A program made the position numbers and the translations under genes. Below, piece after piece: positions 45,740 through 57,405 of a stretch of 64,000 nucleotides of DNA. A model generated the notes under the pieces. The model had not been told where the DNA came from and searched no databases. It saw only the letters and a program-made list of their open reading frames with translations. How positions within the stretch are numbered: the first letter of the stretch is position 1; every line of letters starts with the position of its first letter. The DNA is from Ricinus communis (lineage: Eukaryota; Streptophyta; Magnoliopsida; Malpighiales; Euphorbiaceae), in NCBI RefSeq assembly GCF_019578655.1, contig NC_063256.1, forward strand, positions 21,552,005 to 21,616,004, written 5' to 3'.

Positions 45740-46199
45740 ATCAATCCCATAGGAAGTAACCAAAACGCGTCCCTACCAGCAAGCGATAGCGTGGTGAAGG
45801 AACATCTTCCTCCACAGCACCAGAACTAGCACCAGCACAAGCACCAGAACCAGCCCCAGCACCGCAACAGCAACTAGTCCGAGCTCGAAGAGCACTAGTT
45901 ATGAACCCACCTGCACCTGGTCGTCATCCATTATGGACATTCCCTAATGTAGATAATGAGAGTCGGTTCCAAGTCATGAGATGGAAGCAAGTGATGGTAG
46001 GTCGTTGCATCGACTTCGTATCTCTGGAAAGAGTGGGATTGGTTCAGGATGTGTGCATTCTGTTCGAGACTCTGCCATATGTACGATTCTTTGACATCAT
46101 TGAGCCAACCTACCGTGAGCTTACAATTGAGTTCCTCAGCACCTTCTTCCTGATGTAGTTTATTTCAGACTTGGGGGAATGGAGTTCTCAATGTCAGTC

Positions 46200-47792
46200 C
46201 CATAACACAATATTAAGTTCATTCAAACATAACACAATATTAAGCAAACACCAATCATTTCCATCTTATTCATTCAAACATAACACAATATTAAGCAAAC
46301 ACAAGCATTCGTGGAACATTTGATTAAATATATGAATATAGCAAATATTAACTATTTTCTTACTCAAAATACACTTATTCCTTCATCATAGAAGGACCTC
46401 CTTCTTCCACAACTTCCTTTTCAGACTTTTGAGTTCTTGTTAATACATTCATCAATTCATATTTCATGCATATTCCAAATATTCATGTAAATGCTAGTTC
46501 TAATGCATTACAAGACCACCTCCTTTCTAATTCATAGGTCTAACTCTTCCTTTAAAACTCTCAACTACTGTTTTAATATCATATAAACATGTTCTATCTA
46601 ACTATATTCCAATTTAACTCAAATTAATAATTAATAAATAGCATAAGACTAATCTCCAACATCTCTGTTTTCTAGACAGAATTTAGTACCAAAGTATATT
46701 TATTTCTGGATAAAATTGGCTTAATATAAAAATCTCATATTAAATAGACATATACCTTTATGTGTCTAGTTTTATCTCCAAGAAGAATTACTCAATTTTG
46801 ACTTATACATATTTAATTATTCCTAAATTACTGAGTAAGAGTCATACAACTCGTTGTACCCGAGAAGCAATTTATTTGCTCAATTTAAGTAACCACAATG
46901 GCAAAACTAGCAAAATCACAAAACTAAATAGTTATAGAAGACTCTTCAAAATTTCCATAGACATGAGTTAAGCTAAATTTAGATTTATATAACTCAAGTT
47001 ATGCACAGAATACAGAACATCAAAGTTGCTGGAATTTTGAGAGTTTTCTGTCTTGATATACTCAAAATTAAATTAAGCTTAATCTCTATGTGATCATTCA
47101 ATACTCTACTAATTCATGATAATCAGACCTTTAATTAATCAATGAAAGCATCAATTTAAGTTTTTCCAATTTATAATCAAGAATCCTAATGACAAATTAA
47201 TAATACTCAAGTAACAACTCACTAATTTCAGCTTTTGGGTTGCTAATATGCTCAAATTCTTTAGCTTTAGCTTGGCTCATTCAATAATTGGTAAAACCCA
47301 ATCTTAATTTTAGGTTTTTCTGGGTATTTCACTCCTCTCTTATTCTAAATTTTGGGTTCTTGGCCAGGTACGAATTTAGAGAAATGAAGAGGTAAAATGA
47401 GCTTGCTCATGGTTCCAATTTTCAAGATTAATCTCTTAATTGATAGCTCATAATTTTTAATGCCACCATCTACTAAAATTAGTCTTATCATCCCAAGTTT
47501 AATTCTTACTAACTATACATAGATACTAACTTTCAATTGTATCATTTAAGTCCAATCTATTTATCCAACCTTCAACTATTGGTCTAATTAAGTATTAAGG
47601 CTTAATACACATAACCCAAGTACTTAATCAACTTATCTAAATTAATAATCTAACATCATGCTTCTTATTCTCTACTTATAATTAATATATATCTATTCTC
47701 ATAGAATAAAAATATTATTAATATACCATCATTGCCCAATGATTAAATATAAATGCACATAACATGTATGATGAGAAAATGCAGGCGTTACA
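46200..47792 (-). repeat. Truncated inverted LTR D' (same family as D)
   Basis: On the minus strand it starts TGTAACGCCTGC at 47792 and follows the first ~1.5 kb of LTR D with moderate divergence. It stops near 46200, so about 0.75 kb of the LTR 3' part is missing. With D it makes an inverted repeat of about 1.5 kb per arm around a ~1.2-kb centre. Its inner end carries a local duplication of about 55 bp (TTCAAACATAACACAATATTAAGCAAAC twice, given here only in part) absent from D. Confidence 0.88.
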
Positions 47793-48272
47793 TAACTTAC
47801 TGTAATAAGAATTAGACACTCTTATTAAAGGTATATTTAGAGATTAATGCTATTCTAAAATCAATTGTTAGGAAGAGATTTCAACTTTAGATCTTTAGGA
47901 TTAGGAATTGGTTAACTCGAGAGAGAGGCCAATTCATTTGAGAAATTATCCACAAATTGTAATTCTTAATCAATCAATTCATAATTTATTGTTTTTAAGC
48001 TGGCTAGCTAAAAGGATCCCCAATTGGGTTAATCATCTCATTGTCTTTTCCAAACTTTCATTCTCTTTCTTAGAATTTAGTTTTCATTTACATTCTCATT
48101 CATTTTTAGTTAATGATCTTCACCATCTTTTGATCGATTAGATAATAGGAATAGTGCTGTAGCAGTAGCTTCTCAGTTCCCGTGGGATACAACATTGATA
48201 CTTGTCATAGATAGATTACATTTGATAGGTGCACTTGCCTATAGACTGCTCGTCGTGTTTAGCGAGCCATCA
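47793..48272 (+). repeat. Athila-type LTR A, right portion (U5 end)
   Basis: Aligns with the last ~430 bp of LTR C (TTAGGAAGAGATT.CAACTTTAG, TCGAGAGAGA, then a TTGATACTTGTCA / TTGATACTCACCA region) and ends GAGCCATCA, followed by TGGTT. With 37314-38027 it makes one LTR lacking roughly 370 bp in its middle, where B and D' now lie. Confidence 0.78.
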
Positions 48273-51200
48273 TGGTTACTGTTAATCCCATTAATAGAGC
48301 TAGTGGTTAAGCATTTGCGTGGAAAGATATTACCTAGATTGATATTTTGTTCTCGTTAGATTTTTTCTTTCACTGTAATGTGTGTGATTTTGTTAATGGA
48401 AATTGGAACTTTATTGTGCGTAGTGTGGAATCTGTAAGAACCCAACAACTTCACTACCTTAAAGATTACTGTAGTCATATTAAGGATGCTTTCTTGGTTG
48501 CTGGTGATTTTAAATTTATTTTGTGCCAAAAAGAAAAAATAGAAGGCAGACTGTTTGATCATTCTCACCATAAGCCTTTTCTAGATTTTTATTAATGATT
48601 TGGGTCTTGGAGACATTGGCTTTTCTGGTCCTTGGTTTACTTGGAATAAAATGTGCTCGAAGTAACAATATATAGGAACGTATTGATAGGCTTCTAGCTA
48701 ATCTTTCTTAGAGTTCTAAGTTCCCTAGTGCTCCTGTGAGTCATCTAGAGGATTTTGGCTCTGAAAATAGACCTATACTCCTTGATCTCAATGGTGGTAA
48801 GTGGTTGGTGAAACAAACATTTAGGTTTGATAAACGATGTAATAATCCGGCTGAGGTGAAGCTGATTATTAGTAGAACTTGGGGTAAAGACTTTTGGGGA
48901 TCCTAATCTTTTCTATTGTTCTCAAAGCTCAAAGTTTGTAGGCATGAACTTATATCTTAGAGAAAAAATTGAAATCTCAATAGTAGAGTCAACATCGGTA
49001 ATATTAGAAATAAGCTTTCAGCTGCTAAAGATGAGCCTAATGGAAGAGACAGTAGTAGAATTAGAGAATTAGGACTAAAGCTCCAAGAGGATTTAATTAG
49101 GGAGGAGAGTTTTTTGGCTTAGAAGGCAAGGCAGGATTAGCTCAAGCTAGGTGACAACAATACAACCTATTTTTATGCCAAAACCATACCGATGAAGAGC
49201 GGGAATAGAATCTGGGGTCTTGAGGATGAAGTAGGCAATTGGTTCATGGATTAAAAAGATATTTCAGAGCTTGTTATTTCCTACTTCAAAAACTTATTCT
49301 CATCTACTTACCCTTCCAATCTTAATAGTGTCACAGATGGAATGATCTCTAGAGTATTCGGTGAGATGAACGAGGCTTTAATTAAGATTGTTAGTGTTGA
49401 AGAAATTAGAGATGCTATTTTTTCATTACCACCTGATAAAGCACTTGGGTAGGATGGTTTTACTATTGGTTTTTTCCAAAAAACTTGAGGGGATATTCAG
49501 GATAATGTTTTTCAATTTGTGCTTAACTTTTTCTCCACAGGCAAGATGTTGAAGAGTGCTAACCACACAATCATTTCTTCAATTCCAATGGTCAAGAGTC
49601 CTAAGAATATGAAACAACTAAGACTGATAAGCCTTTGTATTATCTTTTACAAAATAATCTTTCGTATCTTAATGAAAAGACTATAGCCTTTTATGCTTAT
49701 TTGATCAGTGACTCGTAAAACACCTTTGTCAAAGGAAGGTCCATTGTTGATAATATACTTATTAGTCATGAATTAATGCACTACATGAAGACGTGATCCA
49801 AAGGAGGTAAGAAAGAGTTGGCTTTGAAGCTAGATATGACTAAGGCCTATGACAGATTGGAATGGGACAATTTGGAGCACATGATGAAGGTATTGGGTTT
49901 TCATCATCAGTGGACCTCCTGGATAATGGAGTGTGTTAAGACTGTTTCTTTCTCTATTAACATCATTAGTTTTGTTCAGGGTTACTTCTCCCCGACAAGA
50001 GGGTGGCGCCACGGGGATCCCTTCTCTCCTTTTTTTTTATCATATGTGCTGAAGGACTTGTTCATCTTTGTAACAATGCATTTCGTGTTGGCGATATCCA
50101 TGGAATCAAGATCTCCAAGCTCACTCTTGCAATTAATCATCTTTTATTTGAATATGATTCCCTGATCTTTTGTCTTGCCACTACTTCAACTGTTGATAAT
50201 TTATTGGGATTTTTGAATAGGTACATGGAGGCTATTGGTCAGTGTATTAATTTTAATAAGTATGCTAATATCTTTAGTTCTAATACGCTTGGAGATGTTC
50301 TTAGAAGCCTTGCCAGATTGATAAAGGTCCTTCACATTGGTACCCAAGATAAGTACCTTGGATTACATGCCTGTGTAATATATCAAAGCGTCAAACCTTT
50401 AATGAACTTAAGGTAAAGGTGGCAAGATGGAAGGAGAAACTTCTTTCTATGTCTAGAAAAGAAGTTCTATTTAAGGCAATAGCTGTTGTAATCTCCAACT
50501 ACACTATAAATTGCCTTAAGTTCCCCTTATCCTTATGCAATGACATCAATTGGATTATTTTAAATTTTTAATGGGGGCAGCATAAGGAGGAAAAAATATA
50601 CACTGGACCTCTTAGAAAAATCTATGTAAAAGTAAGCATTGGTGGGCATGGGTTTCAAAGATCTGCATGGGTTCAACATGGCTCTTTTTAGCCAAGCACC
50701 TCTGGAGGATCATTGTTTTATCCTTCCTCTCTGTTAGCTAAAGTTCTCAAGGGGAAGTACTTTCCTATCTCTGATGTTCTAAGAGCTAAATGTAAGAGTA
50801 ATGCCTCTTAAGCTTGGAGAAGCTTAATGTCAGCAATTGAAATTATTAAGCAAGGGGTGAGATGGCAGGTTAAGAATGGTCAATTAATTAGAATTGAAAA
50901 GGATCATTGGATTCTGCCCTAGTAGTCTTTGTGTTGTGGAGTCTGTGGAAAGGCAGGAATGAATTAATGTTTAATAACGGCTCCTGGAGCAATATGGATG
51001 TTGGTAAGAAAGCCCTTAAGGAATTTATGGAATTTAATTCCCTGGGCTCCCATATTTGTGGCGGCTACTGTTTCTACTAGTCCCAACTTTCCTACATCCA
51101 CTCTAAAGGGTGACGAAGTTAAGGTCAATTTTGATACTAACTTAGACAACATAAGTGGAGGTGGGTAGCTGCAGGTTAGTTACTTCTAATGCTAAAGGTA

Positions 51201-51588
51201 GGACTATTGCTATGTGGACTACTAAAATTCATCTTGCTTCTTCCCTTTTACTATAGAAAGCCTCACCCTTTGTTAAGTTGTTCATCGGGCAGTCAACAAA
51301 GGTTGGAAAATGGTTCTCTTTGAAGGAAACACTTTTTCTATTATTCAGGTGACTGATGGAGTTTCCTCTCCTCTAGCTAAATCTGCAGTTATCTTCTTCG
51401 ATATCTCTAAGCTTAATAACTTTTTTTAGAAAGAATCTTTTTCTTTCATTAGTAGATCCTATAATTTAGCTGCTCATAATAACTAAGAGTGTTTTTCGGA
51501 CTTACTAGTCGTTGTTCCTCTGTACTATCGCGGGGTTCCCTTCCCCCCTCCTTTTATCTTTAATATATGTCCTTGAGTTAAACAAAAG
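48273..51588 (+). mobile_element. L1-type LINE, 3' part (rest of ORF2)
   Basis: Continues the ORF2 endonuclease directly after the second TGGTT: VNPINRASG, IDILFSLDFFFHCNVCDFVN, VAGDFKFIL and EEKIEGRLFDHSHHKPFLDF-like text, then a frameshifted GFSGPWFTWNK. Reverse transcriptase follows: KDISELVISYFKNLFSST, then SLPPDKALG*DGF. From 49818 it reads LKLDMTKAYDRLEWDNLEHM, GYFSPTRGWRHGDPFSPFF and ICAEGLVHLC. The catalytic region (about 50145-50175) reads FEYDSLIF with a frameshift, so the usual YADD is lost. Later come GGHGFQRSAW, ISDVLRAKCKS and KNGQLIRIEKDHWILP, and a decayed RNase H domain to about 51520. The end TATATGTCCTTGAGTTAAAC is typical of plant L1 3' ends. Many stops; inactive. Confidence 0.88.
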
Positions 51589-51599
51589 ATTTTGATATG

Positions 51600-52802
51600 G
51601 CATAGTACATGGGGCCCTAGTAACAATAACATCAAACTCCTCTCTTTCAACTTTAGTCATATCAAATTCTCTTATTCGTTCTCCTTTCTCTCACTATTGC
51701 TCCTTCCCTCCTTATATTGCCATGCTTCTCTCTCTTTCTCTTTTATTCTTCAGCTCTAAATTTTATTTTCTCTATTTTCTTATTCTTGATATTTGAAAAA
51801 GATATTAATATCATTTTGTTTAATTTTTGCAATAGAAATATATCTATAAGAAACTAAATTTTGAATTATTATCACCATGAATAGTAAAAATATTAAGTAT
51901 TAGTACCAATTACATGCGCTCCATTTTTCAATCAAGGGTGGACGTTGGCTTTATCTTTGTTACATCCACTTTTAATTTTAGATATTGCAAAGAAGGTTGG
52001 TACTATCATTGCTATAGCATTGAACTCTAAGATTACCTTTAATTCCTATATAATTCGTAATTTCTCAATTCCTGAAAAGAAAAGGCTTACTTTTTTCTAA
52101 AGAAAGAAAAAAAAAATCCAATTCCATGTTTTTAGCATTTAATTGATTTGAAATCCTTTTCTTCTATTTGCAAAAAGAGTTTTACTAGATTTGTTAAGTT
52201 CTAAAGAAAAGAAAAAGAAAAAGATTGTCGCTTTACAAGCCAAAGAAGAATCAGTTTGTTGTTAAGGACGCAATTGCACAAATCGAGGAAGTTCAAATTG
52301 GCACAACATAAAATCTATTAAACCCAAAGCACTGTGGAGAGGAACAAAATCCATAAATCACATATATGATACTAACGAGTAAAATTTCCTTGTGCTCTAA
52401 GACGCCAAAGTAATAATAAAAAATTGGATGGATTTAAGTTGTATGGGTAATTTGAGTTATGGTGGTAATTAAAGTTGAAAAGGAGAGAATGGCAATGAAA
52501 GTTAAGAAGGAGAGAGCCACTAAGAAAAAGAAGAGATATAAATGAAAGAGGTTCAAGTTATTGATAATGGCTTGATTAATTTAAAGAAAAAAGGTATTTG
52601 AATTTGATTTGAATTAGCGATTGATATAATAATGGGTGATAAACATTATAGCCATTTCTCTTTATTTCTAATAAATTTAATTTTTATTTATTTATTTAAT
52701 ATTAAGATTGTTACTCTAAGTGATTTGTCACATGCTTTGTCCCTAATTTTGATCTTAATAAACAAATCGAAGTTTTGATCTAATGTCCTTTTGAGTTTTG
52801 AT
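51600..52802. other. AT-rich spacer without a gene
   Basis: Between the LINE end and the next copia LTR. Contains A- and T-runs; no coding text recognised. Confidence 0.5.
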
Positions 52803-53649
52803 GTTGTAGTTCGATTCAAGAAAATATACTTCAAAATTGCAACCACACCAACCAAGCACAACCGCGAAAATGAGCATTTTCAAGGCAGACTTTTGACTTA
52901 TAAAGGTCAAGAATCGCGAATGCACCAAACTAGGAAAGACTGCAAAAATGAGAAGTTTTAAGATAATAGAAAAATAAGTTGCAAATTTCATAATCGCAAC
53001 CACATCTCAAGTAGGCACAACCGCGAACTTTAAAGCATTGAGTGTCTGTTAAAAACCGCCAACAATCATTTTAAAAAGCCGCCAATGCCATGCTGCCACT
53101 CAGATAGCCATTGGAGGCATTTCAGATTCCACGACCATAAAGCAAGAATCACGACTGCGATTTGTACTTTGACAAGTGCATTTAATGCATTGTCTTAAAG
53201 AAAACATAGTAGATTTTGGGAAATTTATATGTAACAGTTCCTTGAGGGTTTTAGGCTATAAAAACTACATCAAATAGCCTTAATGGTTGATCAACAACCT
53301 CCAAAAGCCTACATTACTGTGCATTCAATTTTTCTTATTCTTGCAATTAAATTCTTGTGAGGGTTGTGTTTGAGCCATAAAAAAAATAGGTTGTAAGATT
53401 TGGTGTGAGTCTTAAAATACTAAGTTGGGAGTGAGCCTGGAAAAACTGTATTTGTAAAGAGTGAAAGTTTAGTGAATACCAATTATGAAATGGGGAGTGG
53501 ACATAAGGTTTGTTAACACCTAAACTATTGTAAACTCTTGTGTTCTTCTCTTTCTACTCACTCTTTACCTTCTCTAGAAAATTTTTAGTTTCTCATCCTT
53601 CCTTCCATTCACCAATGCAACCCCTCTTCTTGGTTCATAAAGGCAAACA
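52803..53649 (+). repeat. Probable 5' LTR of SIRE-type copia element
   Basis: The right end is supported by the primer site at 53652. The LTR would end GGCAAACA at 53649. The left end (TGTTGTAGTTC at 52803) is a guess from the TG...CA rule. It repeats a phrase of the type AACCACACCAACCAAGCACAACCGCGA twice (about 52841 and 53000). No partner LTR is in the window. Confidence 0.45.
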
Positions 53650-53651
53650 AG

Positions 53652-53663
53652 TGGTATCAGAGC
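53652..53663 (+). other. Primer binding site, tRNA-iMet type (SIRE-type copia)
   Basis: TGGTATCAGAGC followed by TCGGGT, 46 bases upstream of the gag ATG. Confidence 0.85.
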
Positions 53664-53708
53664 TCGGGTCTTATAAGTCAACTTAATTGTGTAAGCTAAA
53701 GACTCAAG

Positions 53709-54522
53709 ATGGCAAATGAAGGTCCATCACCTTAGACCATACTTTGATGGGTCTGATTATGCCCATTAGAAGTACAAGATGGAGATATACTTAGATAGCG
53801 ATACAGTAGATGTACGGGATTGCATAAGAAAGTATTAAAGACCCTAACAAAACAAGAAGATAGTATAGACAGTCCACTTGATAGAGATGAATGAGTGGAT
53901 GCTAATAGAAAATTCAATAGAAAGAATAAAATATCTATAATCATCCTCCTCAGTTCACTCTCTAGAGAGGAACGTGAGAGAGTTTAACACCTCTCAACCA
54001 CCTACAACATATGGAAGACCTAACTACCATGAGGGTACAAAGCAAGTTAAATCTAAGAAGATCCAACTACTTGTGATGGAATATGAACTCTTCAAGATGA
54101 AGCCAAATGAGAGCATCATCGACATGACCAACCAGCTTCTCACTATCATCAACAATCTTCAAAAATTGGATAAGCACAATGAGCTTGTTGATATCAATAA
54201 CAAGATTCTTAAAGCACTATCACTTAAGGACTATGGTTCAAGAGTGGCAAGTATAGAGGAAGCCAATGAGGACTTAGGGAAGGTATCTATGAATGAGTTC
54301 ATTGCGAAGCTACTCATTCATGAGATGGCTTTTAAAAGGAAAAAGAGCAAGAAAAAGAGAGGGAGACAAGAAGGAAACCCTTAGCTCTCAAGAGCTCTAC
54401 CAAACCAAAAGAGAGTGAGAGCTCTAGTGGATCTAAATCTAGTGAAGATGAGGATGAAAAGCTAGCAATGCTTTTCAAGAAGGTAAAGAAGATAATGAAA
54501 AATAGAAGAAAAGAAAATAGGT
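53709..54522 (+). pseudogene. SIRE-type copia gag, first part
   Basis: Begins at ATG 53709 (MANEGPSP). After frameshifts it reads PYFDGSDYAHWKYKMEIYL, SREERE, then in an open stretch (53974-54384) EGTKQVKSKKIQLLVMEYEL, FKMKPNESIIDM, NKILKALSLKDYGSRVASIE and GKVSMNEFIAKLLIHEMAF. This matches SIRE/Maximus-type copia gag. It continues in another frame as DEKLAMLFKKVKKIMKN and is cut at 54522 by the LTR of element C. The zinc-knuckle part resumes at 60382. Confidence 0.85.
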
Positions 54523-56020
54523 TGATGTGCATAGTTTTACACATATTTGCTTGCATATGTTCTTAGCAATTATTGTGCTTTTATTCCCAAATCACCCGTG
54601 TTTTGTCTTCTTTTGCATTTCAGGAGCATTTATAGGACCATCATCGGTGTTTAAGCAATTATAGATCAATATGTGTGGAAATGGATGAGAATTCATCAAG
54701 ATCGGACAAGAGCTCGCGTTGCACACATTGAGCACGGCCTGAGTCAAGGTCGTGCTGACCATCACGGCCTGGACTCTAGCCGTGACCAACCATCAAAACT
54801 TGGTCTTCAAAATAATGGTTTGGGCACGGTTTTTTAGGCCACCACGGCCTCCACCACGAGCCGTGGTGGCCAGTACCGGTGGGGGCACGACCATGGTGAA
54901 AACCTACTTGGTGAGATCCACAGTTTCAACACGGCCTAGACTCCGGCCGTGCTGACTAACACGGCCTTGACCATGGTCATGCTGAAACAAAATATATAAC
55001 GAATTTTTTAGGGTTAGAAAAAGAGGGGGAAGGAGTGACATAGAGCCCTGGCAGCTGGTTCGGTTTCTGCACAGTATTGAGTGCGAGAGAGAGTTGCAGG
55101 GAGGAAGAATCCCGGAATCACAAGGTTTCGAGTGCAAAACAGTAGTGGAGCAATTCAAGAGGCAATTTGGGAGATTAATCAAAGTGTAGATCCAGATTTA
55201 GAGTTGTTCATCCAATTCGAGAGAAAAGGGTGTACATGTTTCATTTTCATTATTCTTTCATTGTAATTGATTTCCTAGATTGTTTTAGACATGAACATAT
55301 TTAGCTAGACTGATTAAATCCATTGGGATTTCTTTACTATGTTGGCTTAATATTATATTGTTAGATTGTTTGAGTTGGTTTTGTATTCTTCTTGCTTTCA
55401 GTATTAATAAGATAGCATTATTCATGAGATGTTATGAATTATGGTGTTTAGATTACTTTGTGTGATTGAGAAGTCCATTTGGCAATTGAAATTTTGAATA
55501 GCAAGAACTGGTTAATAATCACTTAGAGATAAGGATAATTAACTAACCGGATTAAGAATTAACAAAGCTTAATAGAGGCGGATTAAAGCTTAATGCTAAT
55601 TTAAGAATCAATCGTTAGGAAGAGATTCCAACTTTAGGTTATTAGGTTTAGGAATTCGGTTATCTCGAGAGAGAAACCGAATTCAGTTAAGAATTCATCC
55701 ACGGGTAGCATAATTGGATTCATCAATCCTTTATCTTTTGTTTGATTACCAACTAGTTTAGGTTCGCTTTGGGTTTGCTTTCTTGTCTTGGTTATTTCAT
55801 TTATCCATTCATTCCTGCATCTCTCTTAGAACTTAGCTTGTAGCTATTAGTTAGTTTAGAAATTATTCATCATTCATCTTAGGTTAATATAATAAAGAAC
55901 AATAAGTAACTCTCGGCTTTCACTTTCCCGAGGAATATGACCTTGATACTCACCATTAGTGCTAGACTGCATCGATAGGTACACTGCTTTAGATTGTAGC
56001 TAACACAATTTAGCCTATCA
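54523..56020 (+). repeat. 5' LTR of element C (1498 bp)
   Basis: Starts TGATGTGC and ends GCCTATCA. GC-rich CACGGCC / GGCCGTG motifs lie at 54730-54980 and a TATA box (TATATAAC) at 54993-55000. The 3' LTR matches closely apart from a deletion. Confidence 0.92.
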
Positions 56021-56026
56021 AGTTTT

Positions 56027-56044
56027 TGGCGCCGTTGCCAGGGA
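56027..56044 (+). other. Primer binding site, tRNA-Asp type (element C)
   Basis: TGGCGCCGTTGCCAGGGA, one mismatch from the perfect site of element B, six bases after the LTR. Confidence 0.9.
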
Positions 56045-56173
56045 ATGTTTGAAAACTAGAGTGAAATTTGCTATTTGTTAATTTAGCCATTTATTTTATT
56101 TTATTTCTGTTTTGTTTGTATATATTTATTTAGTTAAGTTTATGATTCAGGTAGTGAATGATAAGGAGGTTCA

Positions 56174-57349
56174 ATGTTAAATTCAAACTCTTTGTATGAT
56201 GCGTTGGAAAATAGGATTAGGAACCAAGAGAGTGCTAAAAATTGGGATACCCATGCATCTATAGAAGCTCGAGTGGAATCGTTTTGCAGGGCTACCAATC
56301 AACTCTCCACTCCTATCCTTTCATCTCAAGTTTTTTGTGAATTTTGTTATGGTTTACATTTGAGTAATGATTGTCCATTGTATAGTGATGTTGCTCATTG
56401 TTCTTATAACTATGAACAGGTGAATTATACGGGAAGTTGGCCAAATGACTCGCATGGAAGCACCTACAATCAAGAGTGGAGCACTCATTCACCCTTTAGA
56501 TGGAGCTTAGATGGCCCAGAACCACCAGAATCTCAGCAACCACATCAGCAGCCTAATCTCGCACCTTCAACTCAAGATGAATAGTTAGTGTCGGAGGAGC
56601 TGATGATGAGGTTATTACAAGTCTTGATGATAGATTCCAACAAACAGAGAGGGGTACTTGAAAGTCAACAAGCCTCCATTAAGAACATAGAGCATCAAGT
56701 AGGCTTAATCTTAAAGTTACTAGCTGAAGAGCAATTGGGAACTCCATCAAACGCTACTGAATCCGAGGAACACTTGGGCGCCGTCACTTTGCGTTCAGGT
56801 GAGAACTTTTCTGGTTTATCTACTATGTTTGACGATGATGCTTCTGTGCAGGACAATTTCTTGAACATGGAGATGGAACCAGAAAAGGAAGAGACGAACA
56901 TGATTCCTTTGAAAGACTATCAACAAGAACGTATAGTTGATGATGCTGAGTTGCAGTTAGAGGAATTTTTGGTGGATTTTTCACAAGTCCTTTCGATGAT
57001 GGAAGATGAGCACGAGTTATCCAATGAAGAAGTCTTGGAGGAGCTCGAGTTTCTTCTAGCAAGTGAACCAAGCCAAGGACTAGAGAAAACCATCGACGTT
57101 CCTGAAGAAATTGCACAACCGTCGATCCTTCCAATTGGTGAAACTTTAGCTTTCAAATTGGAAGAGCCTCTAGAGCATTATGACTACGTGCAATTATACG
57201 AGGAGCGAGTTTTGCTCATCATACTGGCAGCTTGCTTGATAGTCGGGAAGAGGAAATTGACGATTATCCCTCTAAGCGGATACTTGAAGCCATTTGCTTG
57301 GAAGAAGGATGGATGGTCGTCGATCACGCCCATTTGCCCTTCACCATGA
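56174..57349 (+). pseudogene. Element C gag-derived ORF (one internal stop)
   Basis: One frame of about 390 codons interrupted by a single TAG at 56582-56584. The first part has LENRIRNQESAKNW, a CX2CX3HX4C knuckle (CEFCYGLHLSNDC, residues ~55-67) and VNYTGSWPNDSHGSTYNQEW, all as in the C-terminal half of Athila gag. The second part has MSEELMMRLLQVL, IKNIEHQVGLILKLLAEEQL and GAVTLRSGENF, then an acidic linker and EPLEHYDYVQLYEERV. The N-terminal gag core seen in element B is absent. Near 57345-57405 a pol-end block (AAGCGCTTTTGGGAGGCACC) appears in the next frame. The nearly clean frame suggests it decayed late or was kept for a while. Confidence 0.85.
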
Positions 57350-57405
57350 GTCCAGCTAAGAAGACTCATCACATCAAAAAGAAGCGCTTTTGGGAGGCAC
57401 CCCAA

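Larger units (their letters stand above)
43414..46158 (+). pseudogene. Env-like / plant-transposon ORF of element B, split by a solo LTR
   Basis: Starts at ATG 43414 and is cut after 43431 by solo LTR D. It resumes at 45745 (second ATCAA copy at 45740-45744). The continuation is Ala/Pro/Gln-rich, then reads VRARRALV, RHPLWTFPNVDNESRFQVMR, VGRCIDF and EPTYRELTIEFLSTFFLM to a stop at 46156-46158. The ESRF...GRCIDF...PTYRELTIEFLSTF wording matches the start of the ORF placed after pol in Athila elements (often annotated as a putative plant transposon protein). Two in-frame stops lie near its start. The C-terminal part is missing because the sequence changes to an inverted LTR near 46200. Confidence 0.7.

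Noticed and set aside
45740..46158. A separate small host gene (Ala/Pro/Gln-rich ORF)
   Set aside because: It joins the ATG before solo LTR D in frame and matches the env-like ORF of Athila elements, so it belongs to element B.
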